Source: Locusta migratoria
Taxonomy: Eukaryota; Arthropoda; Insecta; Orthoptera; Acrididae
Reading direction: 5' to 3'
Length of the DNA stretch: 64,000 nt
Assembly (NCBI GenBank): GCA_026315105.1
Contig: CM048750.1
Location: 399,651,002-399,715,001 of the forward strand
Below the pieces are notes generated by a model that saw only the letters and a program-made list of their open reading frames with translations, was not told the DNA's origin and did no database searches. Each line of letters starts with the position of its first letter. Position 1 is the first letter of the stretch. Shown here one piece after another: positions 21,641 through 33,849 of the stretch. The translations under genes were made by a program, and so were the position numbers.

Positions 21641-21900
21641 GAAAATTCTCCTCAGAGATGATAAATATTGTTGAAACGAGATAGAATGGCTGGCCGGTAC
21701 TTACCATTGTGCTGTACCGCCAATAGTAACACAAAATGAAAAAACAGAAAAAAGGGGAAAAAGGGACAAGCTTTCGGAACAGAGTTCCTTCATCAGGTGG
21801 GAGAGAAGGGAAGAATAAAGGATGGGAACAGAAGGGAAAGATGGTTCAAGACCTAGGTCATGAAGGTGGTGTTTCGGGAGTATTTCGTTAATGTATTACT
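21640..21900 (-). mobile_element. Penelope-like 3' tail, minus orientation
   Basis: On the minus strand the motif CTGATGA-A-GGAAC-TCT-GTTCC-GAAAGC (21770-21796) is followed by a pyrimidine run and a terminal segment ending in tggtaagtaccggccagcca. It differs from the tails at 1-2 kb and 13 kb in sequence but keeps the motif and layout. Confidence 0.55.
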
Positions 21901-22300
21901 TTTATTTTTACTTATTTTTTATTTCTTAACTTTACCTAACACCTATTATCCCTGACTTTATTTTTTCCTAACTTTATTTTTTCTTTTTCCAATTTTATTT
22001 TTCCTTATTATTCTTATCATTCAAATCCCCCACTCCTTCCCCACACTCCTCTACACCTCCCTTTTATTCTCCCCCCCCCCACCCTCCCCTACACTGTATT
22101 CAATCCTGCAGTTAAAATTCCCATCTATCAGAGCCTTTAAATACCATCATCAATGCAGAACTTTCCAGCTGCATTTCTACCCAGGCTCCTTCCCCCTCCA
22201 TTCCCCACCTCACTCACAGTCTAGCTTGGGTTGCTTAAGTGGCTGGACATGATATTATGTGTGTATAGTTATCTGAGTGATTGCGTGAATGTATGTCTTT
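21901..22300. repeat. T-rich and C-rich low-complexity DNA
   Basis: Pyrimidine-rich plus strand, including a poly-C run near 22071-22080. Probably a PLE 3' UTR, because similar C-rich DNA precedes other PLE tails. Confidence 0.4.
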
Positions 22301-22455
22301 CTTTTTCTCACAAAGGCCATGACCAAAAATTAAAGTTGTGTGAATGTGATTATGTATTTTCATTTCTATCAGCACCTCAGCGGTGAGTTGTTACCTATCC
22401 TTCATTAATGATATTCCTATCGGATTTTCCATTTTTGTTTTGTTATTTCTTTTTT
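22300..22455 (+). mobile_element. Penelope-like 3' terminal segment
   Basis: Similar to 45195-45330: both have gttgtgtgaatgtgatt, then a cagctcgg/cagcggtg-type block, then gtgagttgttacctatcc and a shared AT-rich end. An aggccatgaccaaaaatt core at 22315-22332 looks like a decayed stem-loop motif. Confidence 0.5.
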
Positions 22456-22939
22456 GTGTTTATCTTGCAGCAGACTCAGTGCATTTTTATTTAATGTTTA
22501 AGGAGCTATTTAAAAACAGACTAAGTTATCCAAAGATAATGAGCATTTCCTTGTGTTCTCTTTAAGTGTAACAAAACTCATATTTTTTGGAGAGAAGTTA
22601 ATATTTCTTTGGCGACCGGTATGTTTGGTCGCTACATTCAACCGAGTTGCTGGAGAGTGCTGCCCTCTCATGACCTGCCTGGTACCTGTGGGACACTGAC
22701 CAGCAGGCCAGCCCTCCCACGTTTCCTAACGGTATCCTCGCCACTGGCAGGGTGTCGGCAGTTCGTCGGCGTGGCCCGCGTGTCTTGTATGCAACTTCAT
22801 AATGTAATGTATTAAGTTGTGAATTATAAGTGATTAACAGCAAAAGTCATCAGTCATTGCAGTCTGAATGGATCTGAACCAATTCCTACAGTCCATATAC
22901 TGTTTCTGGTCCTCCAGCATCAATTTTACTTCATATTTT
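22456..22939. other. Unassigned DNA with a GC-rich island
   Basis: AT-rich except for 22612-22800, which is clearly GC-rich against its surroundings and begins tttggcgaccggtatg. The island codes for nothing I recognise. It could be part of an LTR, a retroposed piece or a CpG-type island. Confidence 0.4.
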
Positions 22940-23425
22940 CGTTGTAGATGCTAACATCATTGGAGATTTTTGAAAGTTTTATAGATCATGAGATTATTCA
23001 GCATTTACTTCATGAAACAAGACATTGTGTATTATTTATCAACTTCCCAGATCCAAATTTAATAGGTGATGAGATTTGATGGTTCGTTGGAATTTTGTTC
23101 GATAGTGGATACAATATTCTGCCATCCAAAAGACATTACTGTGGTAGTACTGATGATGATGTGAAGAACCTAGTTGAATCCAACTCCATGAGATGTGATA
23201 GATTCATGTAAATATGTTGGTTTCTGCACTGTGTTGACAACACCAAAATTGATCAAAGTAATAAGGCTTGGTAAATCCACTGAATTCTGGAAATGCTAAA
23301 GAAGCAATATGTAGATAATTTTTTTACATGAAGAGCACCTGGCCTATGATGAAAGCATGTTAAATAGTTCTGCCACCATGAATGCAAGCAATTTATTAGA
23401 AGTAAACCTATAAGGTTAAGTACAT
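22940..23425 (+). pseudogene. piggyBac transposase, N-terminal half
   Basis: Reads LTSLEIFESFIDHEIIQHLL, WFVGILFDSGYNILPSKRHY, SMRCDRF, FLHCVDNTKIDQ, LKKQYVDNFF and HECKQFIRSKPIRL. These match the order of blocks in piggyBac-family transposases (GILxxSGYxxLPSxRxYW; RFxxIxRFLHFxDN; CKQFIRGKPIRFG). About eight stops. It is cut directly after KPIRL by another transposon; the next block, a GWKNV-type sequence, resumes at about 25597. Confidence 0.75.
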
Positions 23426-23429
23426 TAAG

Positions 23430-25055
23430 GGCCAGTTTGTCAAAGTCTCGTTAAGTTCCGGTTAATATTGTAACTTGTCGTTAGCGGAGAAATGTGTTTG
23501 TCAATGTTTCGTTGTGCGTTAACCAGACTTTAAAAGACCTCAAACTGGCCGTTAAGTTAACATGTAGAATTCTGCTCGTGACACTGCTAACTAACAGTTA
23601 AAGTGAGAATCTGTATGAAAATAGAAAGATGCCAAAGCGCTAAAATACCGCAATATATTCATGTGATAAGACCGATTTATCCAACAAAATAACAGAAGCA
23701 CTACATGTATGAAAAACTAGTGTGGAATGCAGCTTCATTCAAAAATTTTATCGTTATATTCTCCCCCCATCCATGTCAGCAGCTAGCAGATGAGTTTGAT
23801 ATATAGCAGATACGCAACATAAACTTAAAATTATTGTTGCAATATCAGAATACAAACTTATGGGTAATGACTTAATTAGTTCAGTGAGAATAGGTATGAT
23901 GAAAATGGTTGGAATAAAATATTTGGTTGACAATGAAGACAATGTCAATATTTTAGATGATCTAGAGGTCATTGCTCCTATAATGTGACCTAGACGTATT
24001 TATGTTAGCCCAAATTATTTCGAATGCTGAGATGATGCAGAATTTGTTACGCTATTTCGTCTTGGAAACGCTACATGAAAAACTCCACGACCATCTCAAG
24101 AGTCCAACAGATAGTTACATATTTTGTAAGTTATCTGTCATAATAGAAAACAGAATACATTATTCATGCCTGCAAGCTTAATAATTCAATATTTGGTTAA
24201 ATTGTATCATGCTTCTCGCCGAGCTGCAGTGGTTATGTTGGCACCAAAGGCAACGATGACAACTCAGACGACCAATAAATGTTTTCTCGTGAAACTTCAA
24301 TTAAAACAAAAATTATTTTTTCTGAATGGACAAAGGTATATACAAGAACCTGTCAACCATAGAGCAGGTACAGTATTAATTTTGCTGCGAGTGAAACAAG
24401 CAGCAATAACATTTACTCTGTACCTCGTGAAAAATATTAACACAATTCTACACTTCATTGTTTATCTGTTGCCAACATAAACACTGGTGCCCGGCATAAA
24501 ATTTTACCCAGTATTTACTTATGCTTGTTGTGCCTAGTGTGAGGCCTAAAATGTGATTCCTTCCTCCAATCTACAGGAACAGTATATTTTTGTCTATGTG
24601 CAAGGTTGCACTAAGATACTACGCACTTGGCATGTTATCGTACTAAGCCCTAAGCATTTTTACTGTCCTACATTTTCTGTAGAAAGCACTGAATTCATTT
24701 GCCACACGCCATCATGTCACTTTTTTCTTCTCCTTCCATGTTGTAGCGTCCGTTGTTTTACATTCCAATGCACCCTAATATGCACAACACACTTGCACTA
24801 ACTTCTTATAAAATTCGAGCATCTTTCACGTTTATTTTCCATTACACCAATTAACAACTATCAGCTAACCTCTTCCCTGATAGTTAAATAAGGGAAACAG
24901 CTGTTTATTCAGACGGCAATTTAATTTGTTTATATTGCGAACCTAGTCGCAATATATCGCACCTTCTCGTTTTCTCCAGGTTAGCAAACAAGAGGTGTAT
25001 CTGGCAATGACAAACGAAATGCACTTAACGAGCACATTTAACTGGATGGTAAAGG
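23430..25055 (+). mobile_element. PIF/Harbinger-like element inserted in piggyBac
   Basis: The left end gggccagtttgtcaaagtct with cgttaagt (23430-23460) is matched by a degraded inverted copy at about 25020-25055 (acttaacgagcacatttaac). taa lies outside both ends, as expected for a 3-bp TWA duplication. Inside, 23930-24080 reads DDLEVIAPIM, RRIYVSPNYFE and DDAEFVTLFRLGNAT, resembling the N-terminal part of HARBI1-like transposases (RxNxFExxxDxEFxxRFRL). The DDE core is too decayed to identify. The right end is approximate. Confidence 0.55.
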
Positions 25056-25596
25056 CATCTTCTCGTTTACTAATGAGAAGATTAAAAGAGCAAAAATTGA
25101 TAGTTTAAATGAAACAAGCTTTGTTTTAACTGCCATCTTGTTTCCAGCTGCAGCTGTGATGACAGCGAAGTCCCTGTCTTGTTTCAAGTAGCAGCTATGT
25201 TAATATTGATATTGTGTTTTGCAGTGTTGTGTTTTGTGATTAACAAACTCAGAAGAGAAATGGTGCCACCTTCAAATACCAGGAAATGTGAGCTATTTAA
25301 TATGAACAAAGTGAGTTGATAAAACAAACATTTACAATCAAACAAGTAGTCAAAAGAGACATCACCTCACATAGGTTATTGTTTTGTTTTTTACAGGTTC
25401 ATTGCTACAGGCAGCAAGATTTTGCTAATCTAAAACTATTGTAAAATATTCTTATAATTTTTGAATGCCAGAATAGCCTGAAGATGGGGTGCAGCCTTGA
25501 AACATGTATATAAACAAACAATATTTACAGTTGTATAACAATTTGTGACTGTAGCGGTAATATAAGTAAAACCTGTTAATTTTTCACATAAATTCA
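25056..25596. other. Unassigned insert between the Harbinger-like element and piggyBac
   Basis: No coding resemblance. It separates the presumed Harbinger end from the point where piggyBac resumes, so it is either more of that element or a further insertion. Confidence 0.4.
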
Positions 25597-26535
25597 TGGT
25601 TGGAAAAATGTCATTATGACTTTAAATTGTTACTAAGAGTGAATATTTGGTAAATTTTGAGTTTTAACAGGGCACAAGTGCAAAAGGAAACAGAATATGA
25701 GAAAGTATTTTGCAAGGCAGCGAGCTCATTACTAGTATTACTGGATGAACTTACAATACACACTTTTCATGGATAATCATTTCTGGTTCTGCACTTTTCT
25801 CTTTTAATTTTTATATTATTATTATTATTTCTAAATTCTCCTGATTTTCGTCCATTGTAACGATAAGAGAAAATAGAATTCCGAAAAATGCCCACTTGGG
25901 AGCAAAGGCTATTTTTCCAAGAAAGATCATGGATACTATGAAACTGTAATTGAGAAAAATGATGAACTGCTGTATTGCTGATGGATGGGCAATGCCGTCA
26001 TCAGAATGATCTCTTCATCATATGGAATCCAACCTGTCAGTATCATGAAAAGATTTTCACGAAATATGAAGAGGAATGTGGTAATCCCGAGGCCTCAAGT
26101 GATTGCAAAGTAAAACATGTACATAGGAGGGACAGATTAAATGGACCAAAACCTGGGATGCTACCAAATTGGAATTAGTAGCAAGAAATAGTATTGGCCT
26201 CTGTTAACATGGATACTTGATGTGTCTATGCAGAACAGTTGGATTCTGTATAACAAATGAGGCCAACAAAAAATGTCTTGGCTGCAATTCAGAAGGGAAA
26301 TAGCAAATGTACTGTTACACAATTCATAGGTCCCTCAAAAAGGAGCTGGGAAACTATCTGCATCAAGATTTCAAGTGTTAGCAGACAGATCATTTCATTC
26401 AGCACACTGAAGAGAAGAGAAAGAAAAGGTGTGATGGAAGTAATTGCAAATATATTGTAAGAATAAGTGTTCAAAGCGCAAAGCACGATATGCATTGATT
26501 CATTTCATCCTGTTTCATTGTCGTTAGATGTTCAG
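25597..26535 (+). pseudogene. piggyBac transposase, C-terminal half
   Basis: Resumes with GWKNVIMTLNCY and EYLVNFEF-QGTSAKGN, then KVFCKAASSLLVLLDEL, a decayed FFDNFF region, RENRIPKN, KRFSRNMKRNVVIPRPQVIA (about 26050-26110), YWPLLTWILDVSMQNSWILY (26193-26252), and QQKMSWLQFRREIANVLL (26265-26320), followed by PQKGAGKLSASRFQVLADRS and a Cys-rich end. This is the standard order for PGBD-like transposases. A handful of stops and shifts; not functional. Confidence 0.8.
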
Positions 26536-27790
26536 ACTTCATACTCATCTTTAAATTCATTTACTGTATGAATAAGTAACTACTTTTATCATTTCAACAT
26601 TTGTGATGTAATTATATATGTAAATCTGATCCTCATGATGATATATGTAAATGCTGAGCATTAGCTCCTTTAAGCACTTAATGAAGCCATTTGGCAATGG
26701 CATTTATGTTGAAAATTAAAAAGTTATAATTATTATAACAATGCATTTCATTTATTCAACTTGATAATTTGACTGATTGTTAAGATTCAACAATAAGCTT
26801 AATACCAGCTATTTTTTGATTATGTTTTAATTCATCCTTGAGACATAATAAATTATTGAAAAACATTAATTTCAGCACTAATGTGTTAAGTGTCAAACAG
26901 GACAGCTGTTTAGTTTGTAACATAACAGCTCCTAAAATCACTAGGCAGCTTAAGGATATTTTCAGACAGACTAACCATTGACAGCAAGAAAGTACAGTTT
27001 GCTTTCAGCACTGTATCTGAATTTTCTCTGTGTTTGCTCATAGAGATAAGCGTTAATCACCATAAATGAAGAAATCATGATTTTAGTTCTGTTGAAGATG
27101 GTTGAACACTGTACTGCTGGATATATAGTACATCATGTGTGGTTAGGTTACAATGTGGGATTAAATTGAGAACTATAAAGCACGTCTTCTGCTGCAGGGT
27201 AGTCATTGGTCACTTCAAATTTGCTGTAGGAAGAGCTTTTCGAATTTCCACCATCAACTCTTGGCAGTCTCTTACAACGCTGCCCCACTTTATAATATTA
27301 ACAGCATTTTTGAAGTGACATGCCATGTTTGTGCATCGCGTACAGTTGTGTGGCAGCCAGCTGCTTATATGACAACACTGTAGTGCCACAAGACTAGAAT
27401 GTATGGCATGCTTGTGAAAGTTGTGTTTGTAAACATTCAAGTCTATGTGAAAGAACTTAATGTAAAGAATGACCAGTTTCGCTTTGTGTTTGTACAATAT
27501 GGCAGACATGTACTGTTTTGTAACCAATGATTGGAAATAAATTTGTTTAAGTGTCAACACAACTGAGTGCTGAAGAATTCCATTACCAACCTGTTATAGA
27601 ATCTGGACCTTCTTTCAAAGTGAGAATGAACTATCTAGACCATGAGACCTTCAAGACAACAGAATTTCTAGAAGAACTTCGATTTTCAACATCAATCATA
27701 ATTAGTTGTACCTTCAGTCTCCAGAATTTAGCTCTGTTCCTGTTTTCATTCTTACCTATAACACAAGTACCGATCATTAATTTGAAATTA
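26536..27790. other. Unassigned DNA
   Basis: The first part may be piggyBac 3' flank. A 116-codon minus-strand frame (27210-27560) and a 93-codon plus-strand frame (27551-27832) resemble nothing I know. Confidence 0.4.
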
Positions 27791-28179
27791 CACTACTGGC
27801 CATTAAAATTACTAAACCAAGAAGAAATGTAGATGATAAATGGGTATACATTGGACAAATCTCTATCTATATAAAAGCAAAAGGACACTCATTCATACAC
27901 TCACTCACTCACTGACTAAACATGAAATCTATAAAACAACTTCACCTATGAAGTTGAAACTTGACAGGGATGTAGTTTATAGGTAGTAGACATCACCTAA
28001 GAAACAATTTTGCAATAGGACCAATAGTTCAGGAGATATGACATCATGAACAATGAAAACTTCCCTGTCTTGCGGACTTTACCAGTCCACTGTTTGAAAA
28101 GGAGAGGACTTAGCAGCTTGCAACAAACTAACATACTTTCAAACCTTTAGGAACCTTTTTCTCGCTGACAACCATAGAA

Positions 28180-28292
28180 AAACGATGACAAAAAGAAAGA
28201 AAGAAAAGAAAAGAAAAAAAAAGAAAAAAAAAAAAAAGGAAAAAATGGGAAAAAAAAAAGAAAAGAAAAAGAAGAAAAAAAAGAAAAAAGGT
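28180..28292. repeat. A/G-rich low-complexity run
   Basis: Polypurine (aaag/aaaag)n-like stretch inside the Helitron; open minus-strand frames here are artefacts. Confidence 0.9.
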
Positions 28293-29454
28293 TTCTCGCT
28301 TACTACTTTTCCGCTGTTCATGGAGTAAAACTACGGCATTTCGTTCAATGTTCGACATTTATAATTTCTACACTATATACTGTACCTGCAGGAAATTTTA
28401 GAAGCAGTATACACCCATATAGTTGAATGTACCTTCTAAATTGTATCACAGTACGACACATAGTTCATGACATACGAGCACATAAACAGTAACATTCATG
28501 GAAAATCGCCCCTACACGCACTAAGTTTTAATCTATTACTTCTTTACTACTAATTACATTCGCAACAGACATCCAGCACTAATATGCCTACTAATGAAAA
28601 TATAACTGAAAATTTATACAATTGTACAATATATAACTCAGTAAATATGAGATCATATATTTCGAGGTGGGTAAAAACTTTTCACATCAGGCATAACGTT
28701 TTATTACGTTTTTTATTTACTACTAAGACACTCTTGTATTTCAGTGTATTCCTGAAAACTGACAGTGCTGTTGAGAACTTTGAAGCAACTTTGAACTGTG
28801 AAGCGCATACAGCTGTAGGAAGAAGCAATAGATTTCTATAGAGTTACAAGGAAAGGAAGAGAATGAAACAGAGTACATCCAATGAATGACCATTATTTCT
28901 CACAGATATAGTTTTCAACTTTAAGAGACTGTAGTTTGCAGTGGGACTTGCATTTTCTATTATGATTAATAAATCTCAGGGCAATCTACTCAATACTGTG
29001 CAGTGTATTCGAAATCTCCATGTTTCTCACACAGACAGCTTTATATCACTTGCTGAGGCATGGGCTTTCCACAGAAAATATTCATGTTATATACTGGACA
29101 AGTTACAAGAAATATTGTTTATAGACAAGAAGTTAGGAATATTAGCATTTAATGCCCCTTCAAGAACTTGGTCATTAGAGACGGAGCTTACACTCAGATT
29201 GTTTGAGTAAGGATGGGAAAGGAAATCGTAATTTGAAGTTTTTGTGTGTAGTATGCTTATAAGTATGGTGTAGTACAGCAAATCTCCAAGAGTACTATAT
29301 GAACTTTCATAGCGTTTCATAGGTCAACTGGGAGTATCTTGGGGCAACATATAAGATTCATTTCATCAAAATCGGATCAGGGGAAGAAAAGATGCCGTCA
29401 TTTGTAGTTTCTGGTGTATGCTACTCTTGAATTGCAGCATTGTATAGCAAAGAT

Positions 29455-30410
29455 CCAATAGAGGCGCTGTTACTTACATAGTACACTAAATAACTAAGAA
29501 ATGGTGATGCTGCTTTTTATTCACATTACTAAGGTGTAATACACTGAAACAAGGGCTATGATTTTCCTAATGGCAGCGGTGTAGTGTATTGATGTTGAAT
29601 CCTTTTTGAAAAATCAGTCATGTACAATGAGGGAAATAATTCTTTTTGTTGATAATGAAATAAATAATTAATTTTGTTCTGATCAGTAAATTAATGATCC
29701 CCTAAAGTGAATATTTTGTTGCCAACATTAACATACTAAACCGCTGCCACTGCAAGTAAAATTTAACTCAGGTACAACACAAAAGAAATTATATTTTTTT
29801 TAGCTGGAAAGAAAAAAATGCATGATCATTTGAATTTAAATCATAACGATGTTCTTTCACGTCTATCGAGGTTTTCATTTACTAAGAATTCTTTGCAAGG
29901 AAAATCGAGTTAATGTAGTTCCCTTTCTGATTTTGGTGTACCCTCATTACATTTTGAGCACGTTCTGTTTAGGAATGCCTCGAAAACGCCATAGTAGAGG
30001 AAAGGAAAAAGTGGGGCGATGTTAGTTACATAGTACACCAAATAACTAATTATGGTGTTGCTGCAGTTTTTTTCTTCAATCTCATTACTATGGCATAATA
30101 GACTACAAGAAGGGGTACAATTTTACTTACGGCAGCAGCAGCAACACTGTGTTGCTGATGTTGGCAATGGCCGTTGAATGCTTTTTCAAAAATCAGTCAC
30201 GTAGATCGAGGGGACTAATTCTTTACATTCACAATGAAATAAATAATTTATGATGTTCTGGTCAGTAAATGAATCATTTTTCTAAAGCAAATAGTTCATT
30301 GCCAATGATAGCAAACTAAATCACTGCCACTGCAAGTAAAATATAATCCAGATAGGACACAAAAAAAAATCTTTCTTCCCAGCTGTATCCCATATGCTTT
30401 GCAATGTCAT
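29455..30410. repeat. Tandem duplication, period about 552 bp, inside the Helitron
   Basis: The unit beginning gttacttacatagtacact (29469) recurs as gttagttacatagtacacc (30021). Later shared blocks include gaaataaataatt, ccactgcaagtaaaat and an aatcagtcatgta/aatcagtcacgta pair, in the same order. Confidence 0.85.
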
Positions 30411-31195
30411 GGAAAGAAAATAAGTGCATCTTTTGATGGGTATAACCACTAAATTGTATATAGAGTAGAAATATCTATGGAGTGAGCATTGCATTCTGTG
30501 CATCTTCTCAACATTAAGCTGGAATTACCATGTGATATTGAGATGACTCACTCTTTCCACACGTTTATTTGCTATTACGATTGGTTTGTTGCATTGTCTG
30601 CAAAGAAGCCCCACCTCGAGTTTTCGATAATAGGGACCACTGCATACAGAATAACTACATTGTCCCCAGTGCTACACTGTAACATACTAATACTTCAGCA
30701 TGCACTATTACTGTGAGAGATAAACAGTTCAGTAATACACCATAGAACCAATACATGGCACTGTTATGATTAGTACTATTTCTAATCTCAATGACAGAAC
30801 TGTTTTCAGAAATTTATGCCAAACAGACAGTGACACACCGCAGTCTTAACTTTATGAACACAACCTCACATTGAATTTACATCATTACAGAGAATGGACT
30901 TGAATTTATTTCACTTTTTGTTTGAAAATCTTTATGAACATTCGTCATTTTCGACACTGACTTCTACTTAAATTTGTCATCTTGGCTATGAGAACTGAGT
31001 TTACTAACAGAGGGATCCAAAAAGGATTCTGTCTTTGCTGACCTAGGTCCGGAACCCTAAAAATCCATGATATACATAGGTCCCTCTTTAACAACTGTTG
31101 TGAAGCATGGGCATATAACCTAGTATATTATACTAGAACTGACATGTGATTACATTTTCACACAATTTAGGTGCATAGATCCTGAGAAATCAGTA

Positions 31196-31396
31196 AAAAA
31201 ATGTTCAAATGTTTGTATAGCTTATGGGACTTAACTACGGGGTCATCAGTCCCTAAACTTACAAACTACTTATGAATTAGCTAACAGTAAGGACAGCACA
31301 AATATCCATGCCTGAGGGGGGATTCAAACCCCCGACCATAGTGGCCATGCAGACCGTGACTGGAGCACCTCAGTCCCTTCGGCCACCACGGCCGGC
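31196..31396 (-). mobile_element. tRNA-derived SINE (family A), copy 3
   Basis: Same family as 2261-2468. Perfect 11-bp target duplication agaaatcagta at 31185-31195 and 31397-31407. It lies in the non-coding end of the Tc1-like element. Confidence 0.9.
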
Positions 31397-31399
31397 AGA

Positions 31400-32450
31400 A
31401 ATCAGTACTCAGAACAACCACCTCTGGCAATAATAACGGCCTTGAAATGCCTGAGCATTGAGCCAAAAAGAACTTGGATGGCATGTGCAGGTACAGATGC
31501 CCACACAGCTTCAACACAATAACACAGGTCATCAAGAGTAGTGACTGGCGTATTGTGACGAGCCAGTTCCTCGGCCACCATTGACCAGACATTTTCAGTT
31601 GGTGAGATATCTGCAGATTGTGCTGGCCAGGGCAGCAGTCGAACATTTTCCGTAGCCACAAAGGCCCGTACAAGACCTGTAACATGAGTTTTTGCATTAA
31701 CCTGCTGAAATGTAAGATTCTGCAGGGATCAAATGAAGGGTAGAGCCACGGGTCATAACACATCTCAAATGTAATGGCCACTGTTCAAAGTGCCATAGAT
31801 GTGAACAAGAGGTGACCAAGACGTGTAACCAATGGCACCCCATACCATCATGCCAGAAAAACTCTCCAGTATGGCGATGATGAACACACGCTTCCAATGT
31901 GCATTCACCACGATGTCGCCAAACACAGATGTGACCATAATGACGCCGTAAACAGAACCTGGATTCATCTAAAAAAAGAGGTTTTGCCATTCGTGCACCC
32001 AGGTTTGTCATTGCATACACCATCGCAGGTTCTCCTGTCTGTGATGCAGTGAAAAGGGTAACTGCAGCCGTAGTCTTCGAGCTGATAGTCCACACTGCTG
32101 CAAACGTCATCGAACTGCTCGTGCAGATGGTAGTTGTCTTGCAAACATTCCCATCTGTTGACTCAGGGATCGAGACGTGGCTGCACAATCCATTCCAGTC
32201 ATGCGGATAAGATGCCTGTCATCTCGACTGCTAGTGATACGAGGCAATTGGAATCCAGCACGGCATTCCGTATTGCCCTCCTGAACACACCGATTCCATA
32301 TTCTGCTAACAGTCATTGGACTGTGAACAACGTGAACAGCAATGTCATGATCCGATAAACCGTAATCGCGATGGGCTACAATCCAACCTTTATCAAAGTC
32401 GGAAATGTGATGGGACGCATTTCTCCTCCTTACATGAGGCATCACAACAG
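31400..32450 (-). pseudogene. Tc1-like transposase
   Basis: Minus strand. The N-terminal DNA-binding part (32107-32445) has HISDFDKGWIVAHRDYGLSD and SPMTVSRIWNRCVQEG. The catalytic part has PLFLDESRFCL (first Asp), and FQQVNAKTHV, where Tc1 proteins have QQDNAxxH, so the second Asp is now Val. It ends LLPWPAQSADISPTENVWSM (third acidic residue, Glu, kept) and HFKAVIIARGG. Frames shift at least twice between blocks. Confidence 0.8.
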
Positions 32451-32674
32451 TTTTTCACCAGGCAAAGCTGGCAACTGCTGTTTGTGTATGAGAAATCGGT
32501 TAGAAACTTTCCTCATGTCATCATGTTGTAGGTGTTGCCACTGGCACCAACCTTGTGTGAATGCTCTGAAAAGCTAATCATTTGCATACCACAGCATCTT
32601 ATTCCAGTTGGTTAAATTTCACATCTGTAGCACATTATCTTTGTAGTGTAGCAATTTTAATGGCCAGGAGTGTA

Positions 32675-33839
32675 TTACAAAGTTGGACTTCGAAGCATTA
32701 CACCTAGCGGCATATACTGTAGTCCCATACTTGTCATCATATTCCCAGGTCTCCGACACACAATTCTTCTAATTAATTTGCATGTTTTGTCTGCTGGAGA
32801 GCAAGCTTACTGTTGTTTTCTATTGATACACCTCATTTGTAATGTTCTTAAGCCACTATTGAAAATTTTTAATTATTTAAATTACTGATTTCAACTATAT
32901 AAATTATTATCTTCATATTTACACTATTTCCTAGCTAATGTAAAAACTTGTGTAAGATGACAGTTTATATCATTGAAACCAGTAATTTCAATTAATAATT
33001 TTTAAAATAATTGTGAACTTGACTTACAGATATTTAAATCAAAGAGCAGACAATAAAACACAATTCTTCATTGTTCAACTGCACATTGGTCGGCGAAGAA
33101 CATCAATGGTTTGCCGTTGCACTTGCCTGCTTTCCAAATAACAGATTACTTTTTTATTCTTTAATTCATATTCTAACTTCCAGAGTTGAAACAGTCTTGG
33201 GTGCGAATGACTGTTAAATACAGAGTTCATAGCATTTACCCTATCCTATTTATTCTACGGGAAATAGTTATGCAACAACAGAAATGAAAATTAACTACAA
33301 GGTCACTGGCTCTACTAGTCTTTTTAGCTGATTTCAACAGTTCCCAGCAATTTGGTATTGTCATCATTTTTATTTTTATTTTTTTTCTGTCATCCTTAGT
33401 TGTTTAGAAAACTAGCCAAGGTGTATTGCTATTGTAGATAAATGAAAGGTATTTTTTTTGTCTCATACATGTTTTGTATCTTTATTTGTAAAGCACCATC
33501 ATCAGTGGCTTGTGCTACACATTTGTTTTTTGTGTATAATATTGCAGTACAGTTGTAAATGATATTTTGCTATGGTTCACAGTAGGACAGTTATCAATCT
33601 TTGCTATGTTACAATTTCTTAAAATCTGACCTACTAGATTAGAAATAACTTTTTTAACACAAGATTTTGCAAATTTAATTTAATTACAATACCAAGAATC
33701 ACTTCTCAGCTGTTGGCAAGAGTAGTGTGTATTATGCAATAAAGCTCCTCTCTGCTAAAGACTCTAAGCCTCCTTTTTTTGGCATCAATAATCTTCAAAA
33801 GAGCAACTGTTAACTATCCTAAACCTCCAGAAACTTTAG
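32675..33839. other. Unassigned AT-rich intronic DNA
   Basis: No gene or element identified. Confidence 0.5.
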
Positions 33840-33849
33840 TAATTTTTAC

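Larger units (their letters stand above)
27860..31123 (+). mobile_element. Helitron with helicase remnant
   Basis: Begins TCTCTATC after A and ends ...aacCTAG before T, the A|TC...CTAG|T signature of Helitron insertion. A short palindrome acaactgttgt lies about 20 bp before the end. At 28940-29060 the reading GLAFSIMINKSQGNLLNTVQ continues in the next frame as YSKSPCFSHRQLYITC, matching the last helicase motif of Helitron RepHel proteins (one frameshift). The Rep domain is not recognised. It is inserted in a Tc1-like element. Contains an A-rich run and an internal duplication, listed separately. Confidence 0.75.
27791..32672 (-). mobile_element. Tc1-like DNA transposon carrying a Helitron and a SINE
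   Basis: Terminal inverted repeats: cactactggccattaaaatt at 27791-27810, and its inverse ending in ttttaatggccaggagtg at 32672, flanked by TA on both sides (27789-27790, 32673-32674). The coding strand is minus. Removing the Helitron (27860-31123) and the SINE with one copy of its duplication leaves about 1.4 kb, the normal Tc1 size. Confidence 0.85.

Noticed and set aside
27210..27560. 116-codon minus-strand ORF as a gene
   Set aside because: No recognisable domain and no splice context; may be a decayed repeat.
28128..28358. Phe-rich minus-strand ORFs
   Set aside because: Translation of a polypurine run inside the Helitron.
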